A stretch of DNA of 64,000 nt from Lewinellaceae bacterium (GTDB taxonomy: Bacteria > Bacteroidota > Bacteroidia > Chitinophagales > Saprospiraceae). Shown here piece after piece: positions 18,850-27,142 of the stretch. Location: NCBI GenBank assembly GCA_020636105.1, contig JACJYL010000002.1, forward strand, positions 1,950,001 through 2,014,000. Reading direction: 5' to 3'. The translations under genes and the position numbers were made by a program. Below the pieces are notes generated by a model. That model saw nothing but the letters and a program-made list of their open reading frames with translations, was not told the origin of the DNA and did no database searches. The first letter of the stretch is position 1. Each line of letters starts with the position of its first letter.

Positions 18850-18977
18850 CAAAATGAGAAACAACATTGTTTTCTCTTTTGGGGCTGTTGTGCTTTGGTC
18901 AAAGAATTATTGTCCCCAACACACGCAATCCAATCGTGTGCTTTCGCCCTTCCGCTACTCGCGGGAGGGTTTTTTTA
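18850..18977 (+). ncRNA. Candidate structured small RNA ending in a terminator
   Basis: Four features line up in a gap without a gene: a hairpin of GAGAAAC with GTTTTCTC (about 18853-18874), a GGGG/CCCC long-range pair, a perfect 6-bp hairpin CACACG/CGTGTG (18920-18925 with 18935-18940), and a strong terminator (18947-18977). The size and the large internal bubble could suit a 6S-like RNA of the Bacteroidota, but I cannot confirm that by eye. A TACCTTTG box at 18739-18746 could be its promoter, which would make the transcript about 225 nt. Confidence 0.5.
18947..18977 (+). terminator. Rho-independent terminator not attached to a gene
   Basis: Stem 18947-18955 with 18961-18969 (9 bp, one G-U), a 5-base loop, then seven or more T. 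Confidence 0.85.
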
Positions 18978-19062
18978 TCCCTCACATTTAAGGCCGGTAT
19001 ACTAAAAAAGACAACCGAATAGCCTATTTTTGTCCGATCAATCAAAATGTACCATTTCAAAT

Positions 19063-19848
19063 ATGACCTACCAAAATTTACAATTATCCGAAGAAGAAGG
19101 AATCCTCATCGTTACCATCAATCGCGAGAAAGCGCTGAATGCACTCAACGGGCAAACCATGAAGGAATTGCACCACCTGTTTGCTGAAGATGCTCCCGGG
19201 AGGCCCCATATCAAAGGGATCATCATTACCGGGGCCGGCGAAAAATCTTTCGTGGCCGGGGCCGACATCAAGGAATTCCTTAACCTTAGCGATATAGGCG
19301 GCGGCAGAGAAATGTCTCAATTCGGGCATGACACATTTTTCCTGATTGAACGCTTTCACAAGCCGGTCATCGCCGCCATCAACGGATTTGCCCTGGGCGG
19401 TGGCTGCGAACTGGCCATGGCCTGCCACCTCAGGATTGCCGGTGAAAAAGCACGTTTTAGCCAACCGGAGGTAAGCCTGGGCATCATTCCGGGTTACGGA
19501 GGCACCCAACGCCTTATCCAGTGTATTGGTAAGACAAAAGCTATGGAAATGCTGATGACAGGGGATATGATCGATGCCGCCGAAGCCCATCGACTTGGAC
19601 TCGTCAATCATGTGGTGCCGGCAGGTGAGGAAGTGACCAGCAGCAAGGCTCTGCTCGGAAAAATCGCCAGCAAAGGACCTGTAGCCATTGCCAAGATCAT
19701 CGAAGCCGTCAACGCTTATGCACAGCATGACGTAGATGGGTTTGCCAAAGAAGTGGAAGCATTTGGACAAACCACCAATACCGAAGATTTTGTGGAAGGC
19801 GCTACAGCTTTTGTGGAAAAGCGGAAGGCCGAGTTTAAGAATAAGTAA
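19063..19848 (+). CDS. Enoyl-CoA hydratase/isomerase (crotonase family)
   Basis: 261 residues when started at the ATG at 19063; the frame runs 11 codons further up to a TTG that overlaps the -7 box TATTTTTG (19023-19030), so the later ATG is preferred. The crotonase oxyanion-hole motifs are VAGADIKEF and GFALGGGCELAMACH; the two catalytic Glu lie in GGGCELAMA and QPEVSLGIIPGYGGTQR. Both being present favours a hydratase acting on short-chain enoyl-CoA in fatty-acid or amino-acid breakdown. The protein is cytoplasmic. It stands alone, but a methylmalonyl-CoA epimerase and a 2-oxoacid dehydrogenase lie in the same window. Confidence 0.92.
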   Translation: MTYQNLQLSEEEGILIVTINREKALNALNGQTMKELHHLFAEDAPGRPHIKGIIITGAGEKSFVAGADIKEFLNLSDIGGGREMSQFGHDTFFLIERFHKPVIAAINGFALGGGCELAMACHLRIAGEKARFSQPEVSLGIIPGYGGTQRLIQCIGKTKAMEMLMTGDMIDAAEAHRLGLVNHVVPAGEEVTSSKALLGKIASKGPVAIAKIIEAVNAYAQHDVDGFAKEVEAFGQTTNTEDFVEGATAFVEKRKAEFKNK

Positions 19849-19910
19849 CTCTTTTTTTAGATTCCTGATCGGCTTTCTCTCCTCTGGAAAGCCGATCAGG
19901 AGCTAAATGA

Positions 19911-20398
19911 TCAATTATTAACTGACGTTACGCGGACAGATCCAATAATAAATTATTTTGATTCTTTTTGGAAAATGGTTCTCGCCCGAATATCAGATAG
20001 GCACGTTGCTTTTAGCTTTTGAAATGCCTGTTTTAGATGTGTTCATTTTGAATCCTTTATCTTTTTTTCCGGCCAAAAAAAGATAGAAAAAAGGCCTGGA
20101 AATGCAAGGCGGCAAGCTCAAACCCGGTATTATCGGATGGCATAATCGAAGGTTTTATCAGGCTCTTTCGTTTGATATAAGGCGATTTTCCCGTTAAGTG
20201 GCACCGATTCCGTTTACTTGGGAATTGAAATAACTTAAACATCCACAGATAAGAATCATTTTTTGTTTTTGCCACTTCCCGAAGCCATCTGACGCCTTAT
20301 ATCTCTTTGAGCCGCTGTGCATTTCCAATTTTTGAATTAATCAGAACCCTTCCCGGAATTAATTTAAAACAGAGTTAACGCATAACGTCAATTATTAA
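19911..20398. repeat. Possible non-autonomous inserted segment
   Basis: About 0.5 kb without a credible gene. The same 11 bases, TCAATTATTAA, stand at 19911-19921 and 20388-20398, and the two ends are also imperfect inverted repeats of 20 bases (19915-19934 and 20379-20398, 17 matches) around a TGACGTTA core. The right copy overlaps the stop codon of the ankyrin gene. This could be a small insertion with a target duplication, or a chance match in A+T-rich DNA. Confidence 0.4.
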
Positions 20399-21557
20399 TG
20401 CCTTTATCTGCATTGAATACGTCGATGATTGAATCCTGTAACCCTTCATCCGTCAGGATATACTGGAAATTGCCAAAATCATTGGCGGCGATGCCTTCAA
20501 AATTTCGTTTATCTGGGTTGGCTCCCTGTTCTACCAGCAGGTTAGCCAGTTTTTCATTGCCATTTTGTGCCGCGGCCATGATCGGTGTCGTCCCCATAAT
20601 ATTGGGATGATCAGGATCGGCCCCTCTTCCTAAAAACAATAGGGCTATGGCATCAAAACCTTTTTCCACCGCAACATTTAACCCGGAATTTTCCATAAAA
20701 TCCACCTGGTTTGGGTCGGCGCCGTAATCGAGTAATAGTCTTACCATCTGCTCATTTCCCTGGGCGGCCGCCAGGTTCAGCAGAGGCTCTCCAAGTGGTG
20801 TTTGCCAGTTGGCATCCTTACCCGGGTGATTGCTTTTAAACAAAAGCACTCCTGTCATTACCGTCAGGCCATTTTCAATCGCAAGAAACAAGGGGCTTTC
20901 CCCGTTATCATTGGCTTTACTGGCATCGGCACCATTGCGGATGAGGAGCGCAACGGTCTTTAGCTGGTTTTGCTTTACAGCCTGGGCAAGCGGGGTTACC
21001 CCGTTGGATTTTCTGTTGACATCCGCTCCCCTGTCGATTAAATTCTGGAGCAGGTCGAGGTTGGCCAGGTCGACGGCCAGGTACAAAGGAGCCTCTCCCT
21101 GTTCATTTTTCAGAGAAGGCTTGGCACGAGTCAGGAGGATATTGGCGATTTCGGCACTCCCCAGCTTGAGGGCAAGGCTCAGCGGTGTTTCTCCTGCTTC
21201 ATTTTTGTAATTCGATATGGCGTTCTGAACCAGGAGTTCGACCATTTTTAAATCGCCGTTCAGAATAGCCTGGGTAAGGATGGTTTCTCCCTCTTCATTT
21301 TTGAGATAATAAACAGAAGAATTGAGTAAGCCCGCGACCTCTTTTGTATCTCCTCCGTTAACGGTTTCAAAAACCAACCTTTTCTTTTCTTCCATGGTAA
21401 GTTTTGATAAATCGTCCCCGGGGATTTTAGGGTCCTCCACAACTGCTGAACTATTGGGTTCCTCTGAAATAATTTGAGAAACAGCGACCTCTTGCGCAGA
21501 CAAATAAGTCAAAGGCAAAAGGGTCATGGCTAAAAAAGCAAAAAGGGTATTCTTCAT
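20388..21557 (-). CDS. Ankyrin-repeat protein with signal peptide
   Basis: 389 residues from the ATG at 21557 (a TTG lies three codons earlier). A signal peptide ends near LSAQ. From about residue 60 to 370 there are about nine ankyrin repeats, with consensus pieces such as NGVTPLAQAVKQNQLKTVAL and GEAPLYLAVDLANLDLLQNL; the first two are weak. Ankyrin repeats bind proteins; in bacteria they are found both in effectors and in envelope proteins. The export signal puts this one in the periplasm or beyond. The stop codon falls within the repeated bases described for 19911-20398. Confidence 0.9.
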   Translation of the reverse strand: MKNTLFAFLAMTLLPLTYLSAQEVAVSQIISEEPNSSAVVEDPKIPGDDLSKLTMEEKKRLVFETVNGGDTKEVAGLLNSSVYYLKNEEGETILTQAILNGDLKMVELLVQNAISNYKNEAGETPLSLALKLGSAEIANILLTRAKPSLKNEQGEAPLYLAVDLANLDLLQNLIDRGADVNRKSNGVTPLAQAVKQNQLKTVALLIRNGADASKANDNGESPLFLAIENGLTVMTGVLLFKSNHPGKDANWQTPLGEPLLNLAAAQGNEQMVRLLLDYGADPNQVDFMENSGLNVAVEKGFDAIALLFLGRGADPDHPNIMGTTPIMAAAQNGNEKLANLLVEQGANPDKRNFEGIAANDFGNFQYILTDEGLQDSIIDVFNADKGINN

Positions 21558-21951
21558 GATGCACAATTTTTGTTAAAAAAGTGTAGACTTACCGCATAGC
21601 ATTATCATGGTTTTAATTTTGATTAAAACATTATTAAAATAATCATTACTCTGACTGATTTTTCAGTCATGGAGTAAACCAAGGAAAGAGAAAAGAAAAA
21701 AGGAAATTACCGGAAGTGAATGCTTTTGTTGTTTGTTTTGGCCGGCATGGTGTATAAAATGCATATTCAGGCCTTTTTATTTTACGAAAATGAAAAAATT
21801 TGTTTTTTTTATTAAAATCTCCTTACTTTTCCTTAACATTGATTGTTTATACAGCATCATAACACTAAATAATACTGATGCCTGTAAATCAAGGAAAAAT
21901 TACTTTTCTTTGTACCTTGAAAAATAATTGAATCACTAAAAGCTTTATAAT
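21558..21951. other. Intergenic region
   Basis: 394 bp. Nothing firm apart from a possible small gene at 21790-21927. No terminator-like hairpin is seen. Confidence 0.4.
21790..21927 (+). CDS. Possible small secreted or membrane peptide
   Basis: 45 codons starting MKKFVFFIKISLLFLNIDCL, which looks like a signal peptide or lipoprotein leader, then a short polar tail. No family and no clear ribosome-binding site. It ends 24 bp before the SPOR gene. It may be chance. Confidence 0.25.
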   Translation: MKKFVFFIKISLLFLNIDCLYSIITLNNTDACKSRKNYFSLYLEK

Positions 21952-22542
21952 ATGGCTATGTCAAAACTCGATTTCATCACTATTTTAATTGTTGCCATTT
22001 GTGTGGGTGCGCTGGGATTCCTGGTGTACAAAACGGTCCGACTGATGAATCCAACGGACGGAACGACCACAGAAGTCTCTGAACAAAAGGATACTACAAC
22101 TTATGACCCGGCGGATGATTACACGCTTGATGATGAGGGGGATGTCGTTTCTGATGATACTCCTGCTTCGGGGGAAAGTTCAGAAGATGTACCTGCCACC
22201 GCTGAAGATTTCCCTGTTACTGAAGATGCTGCCGACCAGCTCACCGAAAAGGAGGAAACAGCCACTAAAACGCCTGAAAAAACCACGCCTACTTCCTATA
22301 ATGAAAGTACCAAAACAGGAGCCTACATGGTCTTGGCTGGTTCTTATAAACAAAAGATCAATGCCTCCAATCAAGTCAGCAAACTTAAAAAAATGGGATA
22401 TGATGAGGCAGCAGTAGAGCTTTTTAACGGGGGGGCGCTGGCCGTAGCACTGGTGAACCGGTTTGATTCCTACAATGAAGCTGCCAAATTAAAAAAAGAA
22501 CTCGAATCGAAAGGGTTTGATGTTTTCATCAAAAAAAAATAA
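21952..22542 (+). CDS. SPOR-domain membrane protein
   Basis: 196 residues. One N-terminal membrane helix (about 8-28), a long acidic Asp/Glu/Thr-rich linker (about 35-120), and a C-terminal SPOR domain (about 122-196) with GAYMVLAGSYKQKINASNQV and FDSYNEAAKLKKELESKGFD. SPOR domains bind peptidoglycan stripped of stem peptides, at division sites. A periplasmic C-terminus is expected. The next gene starts 13 bp later and also codes for a wall-binding protein, so the two probably work together at the cell wall. Confidence 0.9.
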   Translation: MAMSKLDFITILIVAICVGALGFLVYKTVRLMNPTDGTTTEVSEQKDTTTYDPADDYTLDDEGDVVSDDTPASGESSEDVPATAEDFPVTEDAADQLTEKEETATKTPEKTTPTSYNESTKTGAYMVLAGSYKQKINASNQVSKLKKMGYDEAAVELFNGGALAVALVNRFDSYNEAAKLKKELESKGFDVFIKKK

Positions 22543-22555
22543 AGTAAAGTAACTT

Positions 22556-23425
22556 ATGGAATTTACCGTTGAGCCCAAAGAACAACAAAAACCGGATCCA
22601 AAACCAGGCGACCATCTCAAAGATAAGCTGAAGATTTTTTTAAATAACGCCTGGAATTTCCTCAAATCACCGGTTTTTTTAAAAAACCTGGGCGCCATAT
22701 TCCTGTTCCTGATCCTCTGCTTCTGGATTTTAACCGTATTGCTGAAAGTGTACACGCATCACAATGAATCTATGCAGGTAGACAATTACGTTGGCATGGA
22801 CCTGGAAGATGCCCGGCGTAAGATCCGCAAAAAAGACTTCCGCATTGAAGTAAAAGAGATCTTTGGACAACCCGCCAACAAGGTATTGATGCAATATCCC
22901 GAACCTTTGTCCCGTGTTAAGGAAGGCAGAACCATCTACCTTACCGTGAATAACGGTAAAATGGAGGAAGTTGAAATACCCGATTATTCGGATATGGATA
23001 ATTACGACACTTACAAAAAGCATCTGAAAGCAAGAGGGCTCAACCACATTATTGAAAAAGAATTTAACGCAAAATATTCTGAAAATACGATTCTTTACAT
23101 CACCTACAAAGGCAAAAAGATTTCCGGGCTCGACCTCCGCAGAGGCGTAAAAGCCCATAAAGGAGATACGATTAAGTGTGTGATCACAACCCGGTTTTCT
23201 GCCACCGTATCCTTACCCAACCTCGTTTGCCAGGATTACGAAGCTGCGACCTTTCTGCTAGAAACCCACGATCTGATCATCGGAAGGATATTCGGTGATG
23301 TGGCTGACAGGAACAGTGCCTTTGTCTGGAAACAGGATCCTCCCTTCGAGGCAGGACAGCAGATTCAAAAAGGAACACAGGTGGATGTTTACCTGACGGA
23401 TACTTATCCGGATGGATGTAATTAG
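22556..23425 (+). CDS. PASTA-domain membrane protein
   Basis: 289 residues. A short cytoplasmic part, one membrane helix (about 45-65), then three PASTA units of about 70 residues each. The first reads VDNYVGMDLEDARRKIRKKD and has the usual V-P/G-x-D-A pattern; the third starts at VSLPNLVCQDYEAATFLL. PASTA domains bind muropeptides or beta-lactams and usually sit on Ser/Thr kinases or penicillin-binding proteins. Neither domain is present here, so this is a stand-alone wall sensor or scaffold. It is in an operon with the SPOR gene. Confidence 0.9.
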   Translation: MEFTVEPKEQQKPDPKPGDHLKDKLKIFLNNAWNFLKSPVFLKNLGAIFLFLILCFWILTVLLKVYTHHNESMQVDNYVGMDLEDARRKIRKKDFRIEVKEIFGQPANKVLMQYPEPLSRVKEGRTIYLTVNNGKMEEVEIPDYSDMDNYDTYKKHLKARGLNHIIEKEFNAKYSENTILYITYKGKKISGLDLRRGVKAHKGDTIKCVITTRFSATVSLPNLVCQDYEAATFLLETHDLIIGRIFGDVADRNSAFVWKQDPPFEAGQQIQKGTQVDVYLTDTYPDGCN

Positions 23426-23905
23426 TCCTGTGTAGCAAAAGATTCATTATAATTTTTGAATAGGAAAATTTTTCAGATTTTTCCTGGAAATTAAATTTTT
23501 TAAAAGCCATCTATCGCCCTGTGATTATTGGCTTTGAACATTTAATCGCCGAATACCATTAGGTGCAGCGCACCTTAATCTTTGTCACCAAACAAGAGGA
23601 AAGAGGTTTCAAGGTGCAGAGCACCGCAACCTTTGTCACCAAACAAGAGGAAAGAGGTTTCAAGGTGCAGAGCACCGCAACCTTTGTCACCAAACAAGAG
23701 GAAAGAGGTTTCAAGGTGCAGAGCACCTTAGATAGATTGCGGTAATTAAAGTAAATTAAACAAGGCCTGGGTTCTTGATGATATTTCCCCGGGCACAAAA
23801 GCACTGGGCAATCGGAATTTAATTTAAAGCAATTATTTTTATTACACGGAATTGAATTCAAACAGAAGGCCCTGTTTGAAAAAAGATCTTTAGCACAACG
23901 CTAAT
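23426..23905. other. Intergenic region with tandem repeat
   Basis: 480 bp between convergent genes. Besides the 51-bp tandem repeat at 23564-23732 nothing else is recognised. Confidence 0.6.
23564..23732. repeat. 51-bp tandem repeat, three copies
   Basis: Copies at 23580-23630, 23631-23681 and 23682-23732 (the last one diverges after GAGCACC). The unit is nearly invariant and begins CTTTGTCACCAAACAAGAGG. Each unit has hairpin parts: GGTGC pairs with GCACC, and ACCTTTG with CAAGGT. Because 51 is a multiple of three, the repeat is open in frame and would read STATFVTKQEERGFKVQ on the plus strand and a second open frame on the minus strand; neither looks like a gene. Confidence 0.9.
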
Positions 23906-25378
23906 TTAATTTCCCAACACTCTGACTTTCAAACCAGTCGATACCGAAAAGGTATGCAAGACATCCTTGAAGGGTCCCAAACCACCGCCGTAATAATATA
24001 AAGTATGTTGGTAATTGGCTTGTGAAAAGAAACTCCAGCGGTCGCTGATATATCTTTCAAACCCGAGGCTTCCATTCACACTGAGGTAAGTATTTTCCCG
24101 AAGTCCTCCCTCCTGGAAAAGACCTTCTGACAGCCCGCGTTCCAGTTGTTCGATAACACTATTGCGCCCCCCGTAAGTAGAAGGCTCATCCCTGCTATCA
24201 TCCGAAAGCTCTGGAGTTCCGACATGGTAAAAGGCCTGGGCGGTAAAATGGATGGCTCCGCCTGCTAAGGCATACACGCGCCATTTGCCTTTGGAAACAA
24301 AATCATACTTCAGATTAAGTGGAACGGAGAGGGTATTGAATTCAAAAAACTTAAAGGCCTCATTCTTAAATCCTTTTTCAACATTTCCGGCCACAAACTG
24401 TACTTCAATGGGTTCATACCTCTTGGAAGTATAAATGAGTCCGGTTTCCACTTCAAAACGATTGACGCCGAAACCTGCTGAAATTCCACCACTGTACCCC
24501 AGCGCGTAACGGTTAAGGGAGGGAATTTCCTCTCCCCCGATGACAGAAGGCTGGTTGATGATATGATCCACATTGGGTGATCCGTACATTCCTATCCGAA
24601 CGATGATATTTTCCTGGGGAAACTTAAACCGATCCCTGCCCAATAGCCTTTTGGAAGGTTCCAAAAGAGCGATTTCACCGGAAGTCAGTTCTTGCACGAC
24701 GGGAAGATGTATCCTTATCTCCGAATGGGTTCCTACAGGCGAAAGACCCAAAGATCTTGGTGTATTGTTTTCCAATAAAGCCATGGCTCTGGCTTCGATA
24801 AAGGGCATTTGAGTTCTATCATGAAGATTGGATAAGATGCTTATTCCATCCAATCCTGTTTTTTCAAATCCGTTACTTTCGGCAACATTTTCCATGAAAC
24901 TTTCGGCAGGTTGAGCTTCAGCAGCGTTGGAATGAAGCTTTTCGGCCTGCAAATCAGGGACATTAACAACTTCCTGGCGGTTGGCACCGGAGTTATGAAC
25001 GATAAGATTTTTATCCGTATTTACGGGAGCGGGACGGGTTTCGGTGGGAATGAACCGGCCGATGGTCAGCAAAAGCAGCAACATCAGGCCCACTTCCATG
25101 GTTTTCATCCGGAAAAGTTCCTGGATAAAATAAAATTCTCTTTCCAGTTTGCCGGCCATTAATTCCCAGTGGGATTTGTTGAACGGCTTTTCGTAATTGT
25201 GCAGTTTTTCGTAACTTATCTGGTCGATCATCTCATTTTCGGGAACGGCATTATCCTCCACGGCTTCTGAAGCATTCATCTTCTGCTCCAGGAAGTCCCA
25301 GGATTCAGGAGCTAAGGACGGTTCCAGCCCTTGCATTTTTTCCTTTATGAAATCATCAAATTCCCTGTTATTCTTCAT
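23906..25378 (-). CDS. Membrane protein with anti-sigma-like N-terminus and outer-membrane barrel-like C-terminus
   Basis: 490 residues from the ATG at 25378. The N-terminal about 85 residues are charged and helical, with two similar Trp-containing pieces (SLAPESWDFLEQKM and FNKSHWELMAGKL). One membrane helix follows (about 93-110, VGLMLLLLLTIGRF), then a linker to about 240, and a C-terminal part with barrel-like strands (RIGMYGSPNVDHI, YSGGISAGFGVNRFEVETGL, SFFSQANYQHTLYYYG). Its start overlaps the end of the ECF sigma gene by about 10 bases, the normal place for an anti-sigma factor. I infer it controls that sigma factor; the barrel-like part is unusual for such a role. Confidence 0.7.
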   Translation of the reverse strand: MKNNREFDDFIKEKMQGLEPSLAPESWDFLEQKMNASEAVEDNAVPENEMIDQISYEKLHNYEKPFNKSHWELMAGKLEREFYFIQELFRMKTMEVGLMLLLLLTIGRFIPTETRPAPVNTDKNLIVHNSGANRQEVVNVPDLQAEKLHSNAAEAQPAESFMENVAESNGFEKTGLDGISILSNLHDRTQMPFIEARAMALLENNTPRSLGLSPVGTHSEIRIHLPVVQELTSGEIALLEPSKRLLGRDRFKFPQENIIVRIGMYGSPNVDHIINQPSVIGGEEIPSLNRYALGYSGGISAGFGVNRFEVETGLIYTSKRYEPIEVQFVAGNVEKGFKNEAFKFFEFNTLSVPLNLKYDFVSKGKWRVYALAGGAIHFTAQAFYHVGTPELSDDSRDEPSTYGGRNSVIEQLERGLSEGLFQEGGLRENTYLSVNGSLGFERYISDRWSFFSQANYQHTLYYYGGGLGPFKDVLHTFSVSTGLKVRVLGN

Positions 25379-25931
25379 CACCCGAAAAACGCTTATTTAA
25401 CAAAATTTTTAATTTAATGCGTGCCTTTACCAGATTCGATCGGGAGGTACTCTCCGTTATCTGCAGTAAATCGGCAATTTCTTTGTGTGCAAACCCTTCA
25501 ATAGCATAAAGGTTGAACACCGCCCTGTAAGCAGGAGAAAGCAGTTGAATGGCCTCCAGTATCTCCTGTTCCGTACACTGGCTCACCGCATCTGCATCAC
25601 TGCTGCTGACTTCGTAGGCTTCTTCAAGCGTACCCGTTCTGCGCCTGACTTTTTTCCGGTAAAAATCAATTGCCGTATTGATCATTATCCTTCTCATCCA
25701 GGCGGAAAGAGATGTTCCGAGTTGATATCTTCCAATGTTTTTGAAGATTTTGATAAAACCTTCATGTAAAATATCCAGGGCATCCTCCCCATCGTTGGAA
25801 TACCGCAAACAAACGCCCATTAAGACGCCGTAATACTCTTCGTACAGCATCTTTTGGGCCCAGCGTTCTTTGCGAATGCAGGCTTTTATCAGGTCTTCCT
25901 CCTGATGATCGAGTTGCAATGCGATATCCAT
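25368..25931 (-). CDS. ECF-type RNA polymerase sigma factor
   Basis: 187 residues from the ATG at 25931 (one codon after a TTG). Sigma region 2 spans about 20-90: YYGVLMGVCLRYSNDGEDAL then DILHEGFIKIFKNIGRYQ and LSAWMRRIMINTAID. Region 4 (about 125-180) has AYRAVFNLYAIEGFAHKEIADLLQIT with the helix-turn-helix. The stop codon lies inside the next gene, a membrane protein that probably restrains it. Target promoters cannot be told from the sequence. Its divergent neighbour is an outer-membrane protein, which could be one of them. Confidence 0.93.
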   Translation of the reverse strand: MDIALQLDHQEEDLIKACIRKERWAQKMLYEEYYGVLMGVCLRYSNDGEDALDILHEGFIKIFKNIGRYQLGTSLSAWMRRIMINTAIDFYRKKVRRRTGTLEEAYEVSSSDADAVSQCTEQEILEAIQLLSPAYRAVFNLYAIEGFAHKEIADLLQITESTSRSNLVKARIKLKILLNKRFSGDEE

Positions 25932-26213
25932 CAATAAACGGGCATTTGGTAAATAAACAGCCTTCTACTTGTCAAATAGAAACCCCTAAATTAGGCAATA
26001 TCCGGTAATAATCGAAAATTTTAACGTTTACCGGTCGGCCGGGAAACAAAGAGAATTTAACAAATAAACCCCAGGACATGTTTAAACCTGCTCTCGAAAA
26101 CATTAACGCCCCCCGATCAATAATTGCTGCCTGGCATAGGGGATAAAAGACCACTTTGTCATCATTTGAATGAACGTTCTTGTTCTCACCTTTAAAAAAC
26201 AAATTTCAACACC

Positions 26214-26801
26214 ATGAAAAAGATATTATCACTCGGCGTTTGCTTCGTTTTTATTTTCCAGGTGGCCCGTGCACAGGAAGAAACCCTGATCAGCGACCTC
26301 AGTTTTACAGGAGCCTTTGGCGGTCCCATTCTTGAATTCAGCCAGATCAACGGTCAGCTTACGGCGGACGTTGGCGGCGGCGGCGCCCTCATCCTCAACA
26401 ATTTTTTCCTCGGCGGGTACGGTATGGGGACCAGTTTTCCGGAATATACCTATGAAAACAAAACCTACGACATCCTTTTCAAACATGGTGGACTGTGGAT
26501 GGGTTACGTCCAGAAGCCTTACAAGCTGCTACATTTTTACAGCAGCTTAAAAATTGGCTGGGGCAAATCAAAATTGCTCCTCGAAAAAGAGGCGCCCTAT
26601 TCAGACCGGATCATCAGTCTGCTCCCTGAAATCGGCGTGGAACTCAACGTCACAAAATTCATGCACATCAGCTTTACCGGGGGCTACAGGGTAGTGAGCG
26701 GGGTCAACAAACTGCCGGGACTGACCAACGAAGATTTCTCTTCTCCTATCGGAAACATCACCTTTCGCTTCGGGGGATTTGCCTCAATAGATGATTTCTA
26801 G
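26214..26801 (+). CDS. Hypothetical outer-membrane beta-barrel protein
   Basis: 195 residues with a signal peptide cut near ARAQ (about 21). The rest is Gly- and aromatic-rich with alternating strands (GGGGALILNNFFLGGYGMG, HFYSSLKIGWG, HISFTGGYRVV) and ends in a strand with Phe, NITFRFGGFASIDDF, as barrels often do. Size suits an 8-strand barrel. Function unknown. It is divergent from the ECF sigma gene. Confidence 0.75.
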   Translation: MKKILSLGVCFVFIFQVARAQEETLISDLSFTGAFGGPILEFSQINGQLTADVGGGGALILNNFFLGGYGMGTSFPEYTYENKTYDILFKHGGLWMGYVQKPYKLLHFYSSLKIGWGKSKLLLEKEAPYSDRIISLLPEIGVELNVTKFMHISFTGGYRVVSGVNKLPGLTNEDFSSPIGNITFRFGGFASIDDF

Positions 26802-26912
26802 GAAATTATTTAAAAAAAAGATGACCGGAACTTTTTTTGAATAGTTTTTTGTTATAAATTTGCATCGCTTTTTAACCAAGGTACCTGCCTGGTGTTGAAT
26901 AGCGAGGCAAAA

Positions 26913-26983
26913 AGACCTATAGTGTAATGGTAGCACTCCAGATTTTGGTTCTGTCAGTCAAGGTTCGAGTCCTTGTAGGTCTG
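26913..26983 (+). tRNA. tRNA-Gln (anticodon TTG)
   Basis: Acceptor AGACCTA with TAGGTCT, D-stem GTGT/GCAC, anticodon loop TTTTGGT with TTG at 34-36, T-arm CAAGG-TTCGAGT-CCTTG, discriminator G. CCA is not encoded. The 27-43 pair is mismatched. A TAAATTTG box at 26855-26862 is a likely promoter. Confidence 0.95.
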
Positions 26984-26986
26984 CAA

Positions 26987-27015
26987 AAGCTCTGAAGCAA
27001 TTCAGGGCTTTTTTT
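26987..27015 (+). terminator. Terminator after tRNA-Gln
   Basis: Stem AGCTCTGAA with TTCAGGGCT (one G-U), 4-base loop, then a T run. Confidence 0.9.
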
Positions 27016-27093
27016 GTTTTTATGTCTTTCGTATCAACGATACCTTTCCTGATTGGCTAAACGCCCTGCAAAAGCATAAGGTTTGACATTTTT

Positions 27094-27138
27094 TTTGTAA
27101 AAATCACCGCTTTTGTTTATATTAGCGGTGATTTTTAC
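27094..27138 (+). promoter_or_regulatory. Promoter and palindromic operator of the AbiEi-like gene
   Basis: TTTG (27094-27097), 20 bases, then TATATTAG (27118-27125), one base off the -7 consensus. A perfect 15-bp inverted repeat, GTAAAAATCACCGCT and its complement, occupies 27097-27111 and 27124-27138, so its halves cover the promoter spacer and the transcription start. It ends 4 bp before the ATG at 27143. AbiEi antitoxins are known to repress their own operon by binding inverted repeats, so this is the likely site. Confidence 0.75.
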
Positions 27139-27142
27139 AACA

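Noticed and set aside
20057..20275. A 72-codon frame in the gap after the enoyl-CoA hydratase
   Set aside because: No leader, family or ribosome-binding site; it lies within the possible inserted segment.
23564..23732. CRISPR-like array
   Set aside because: The units are contiguous 51-bp copies with no variable spacers, and no cas gene is near.
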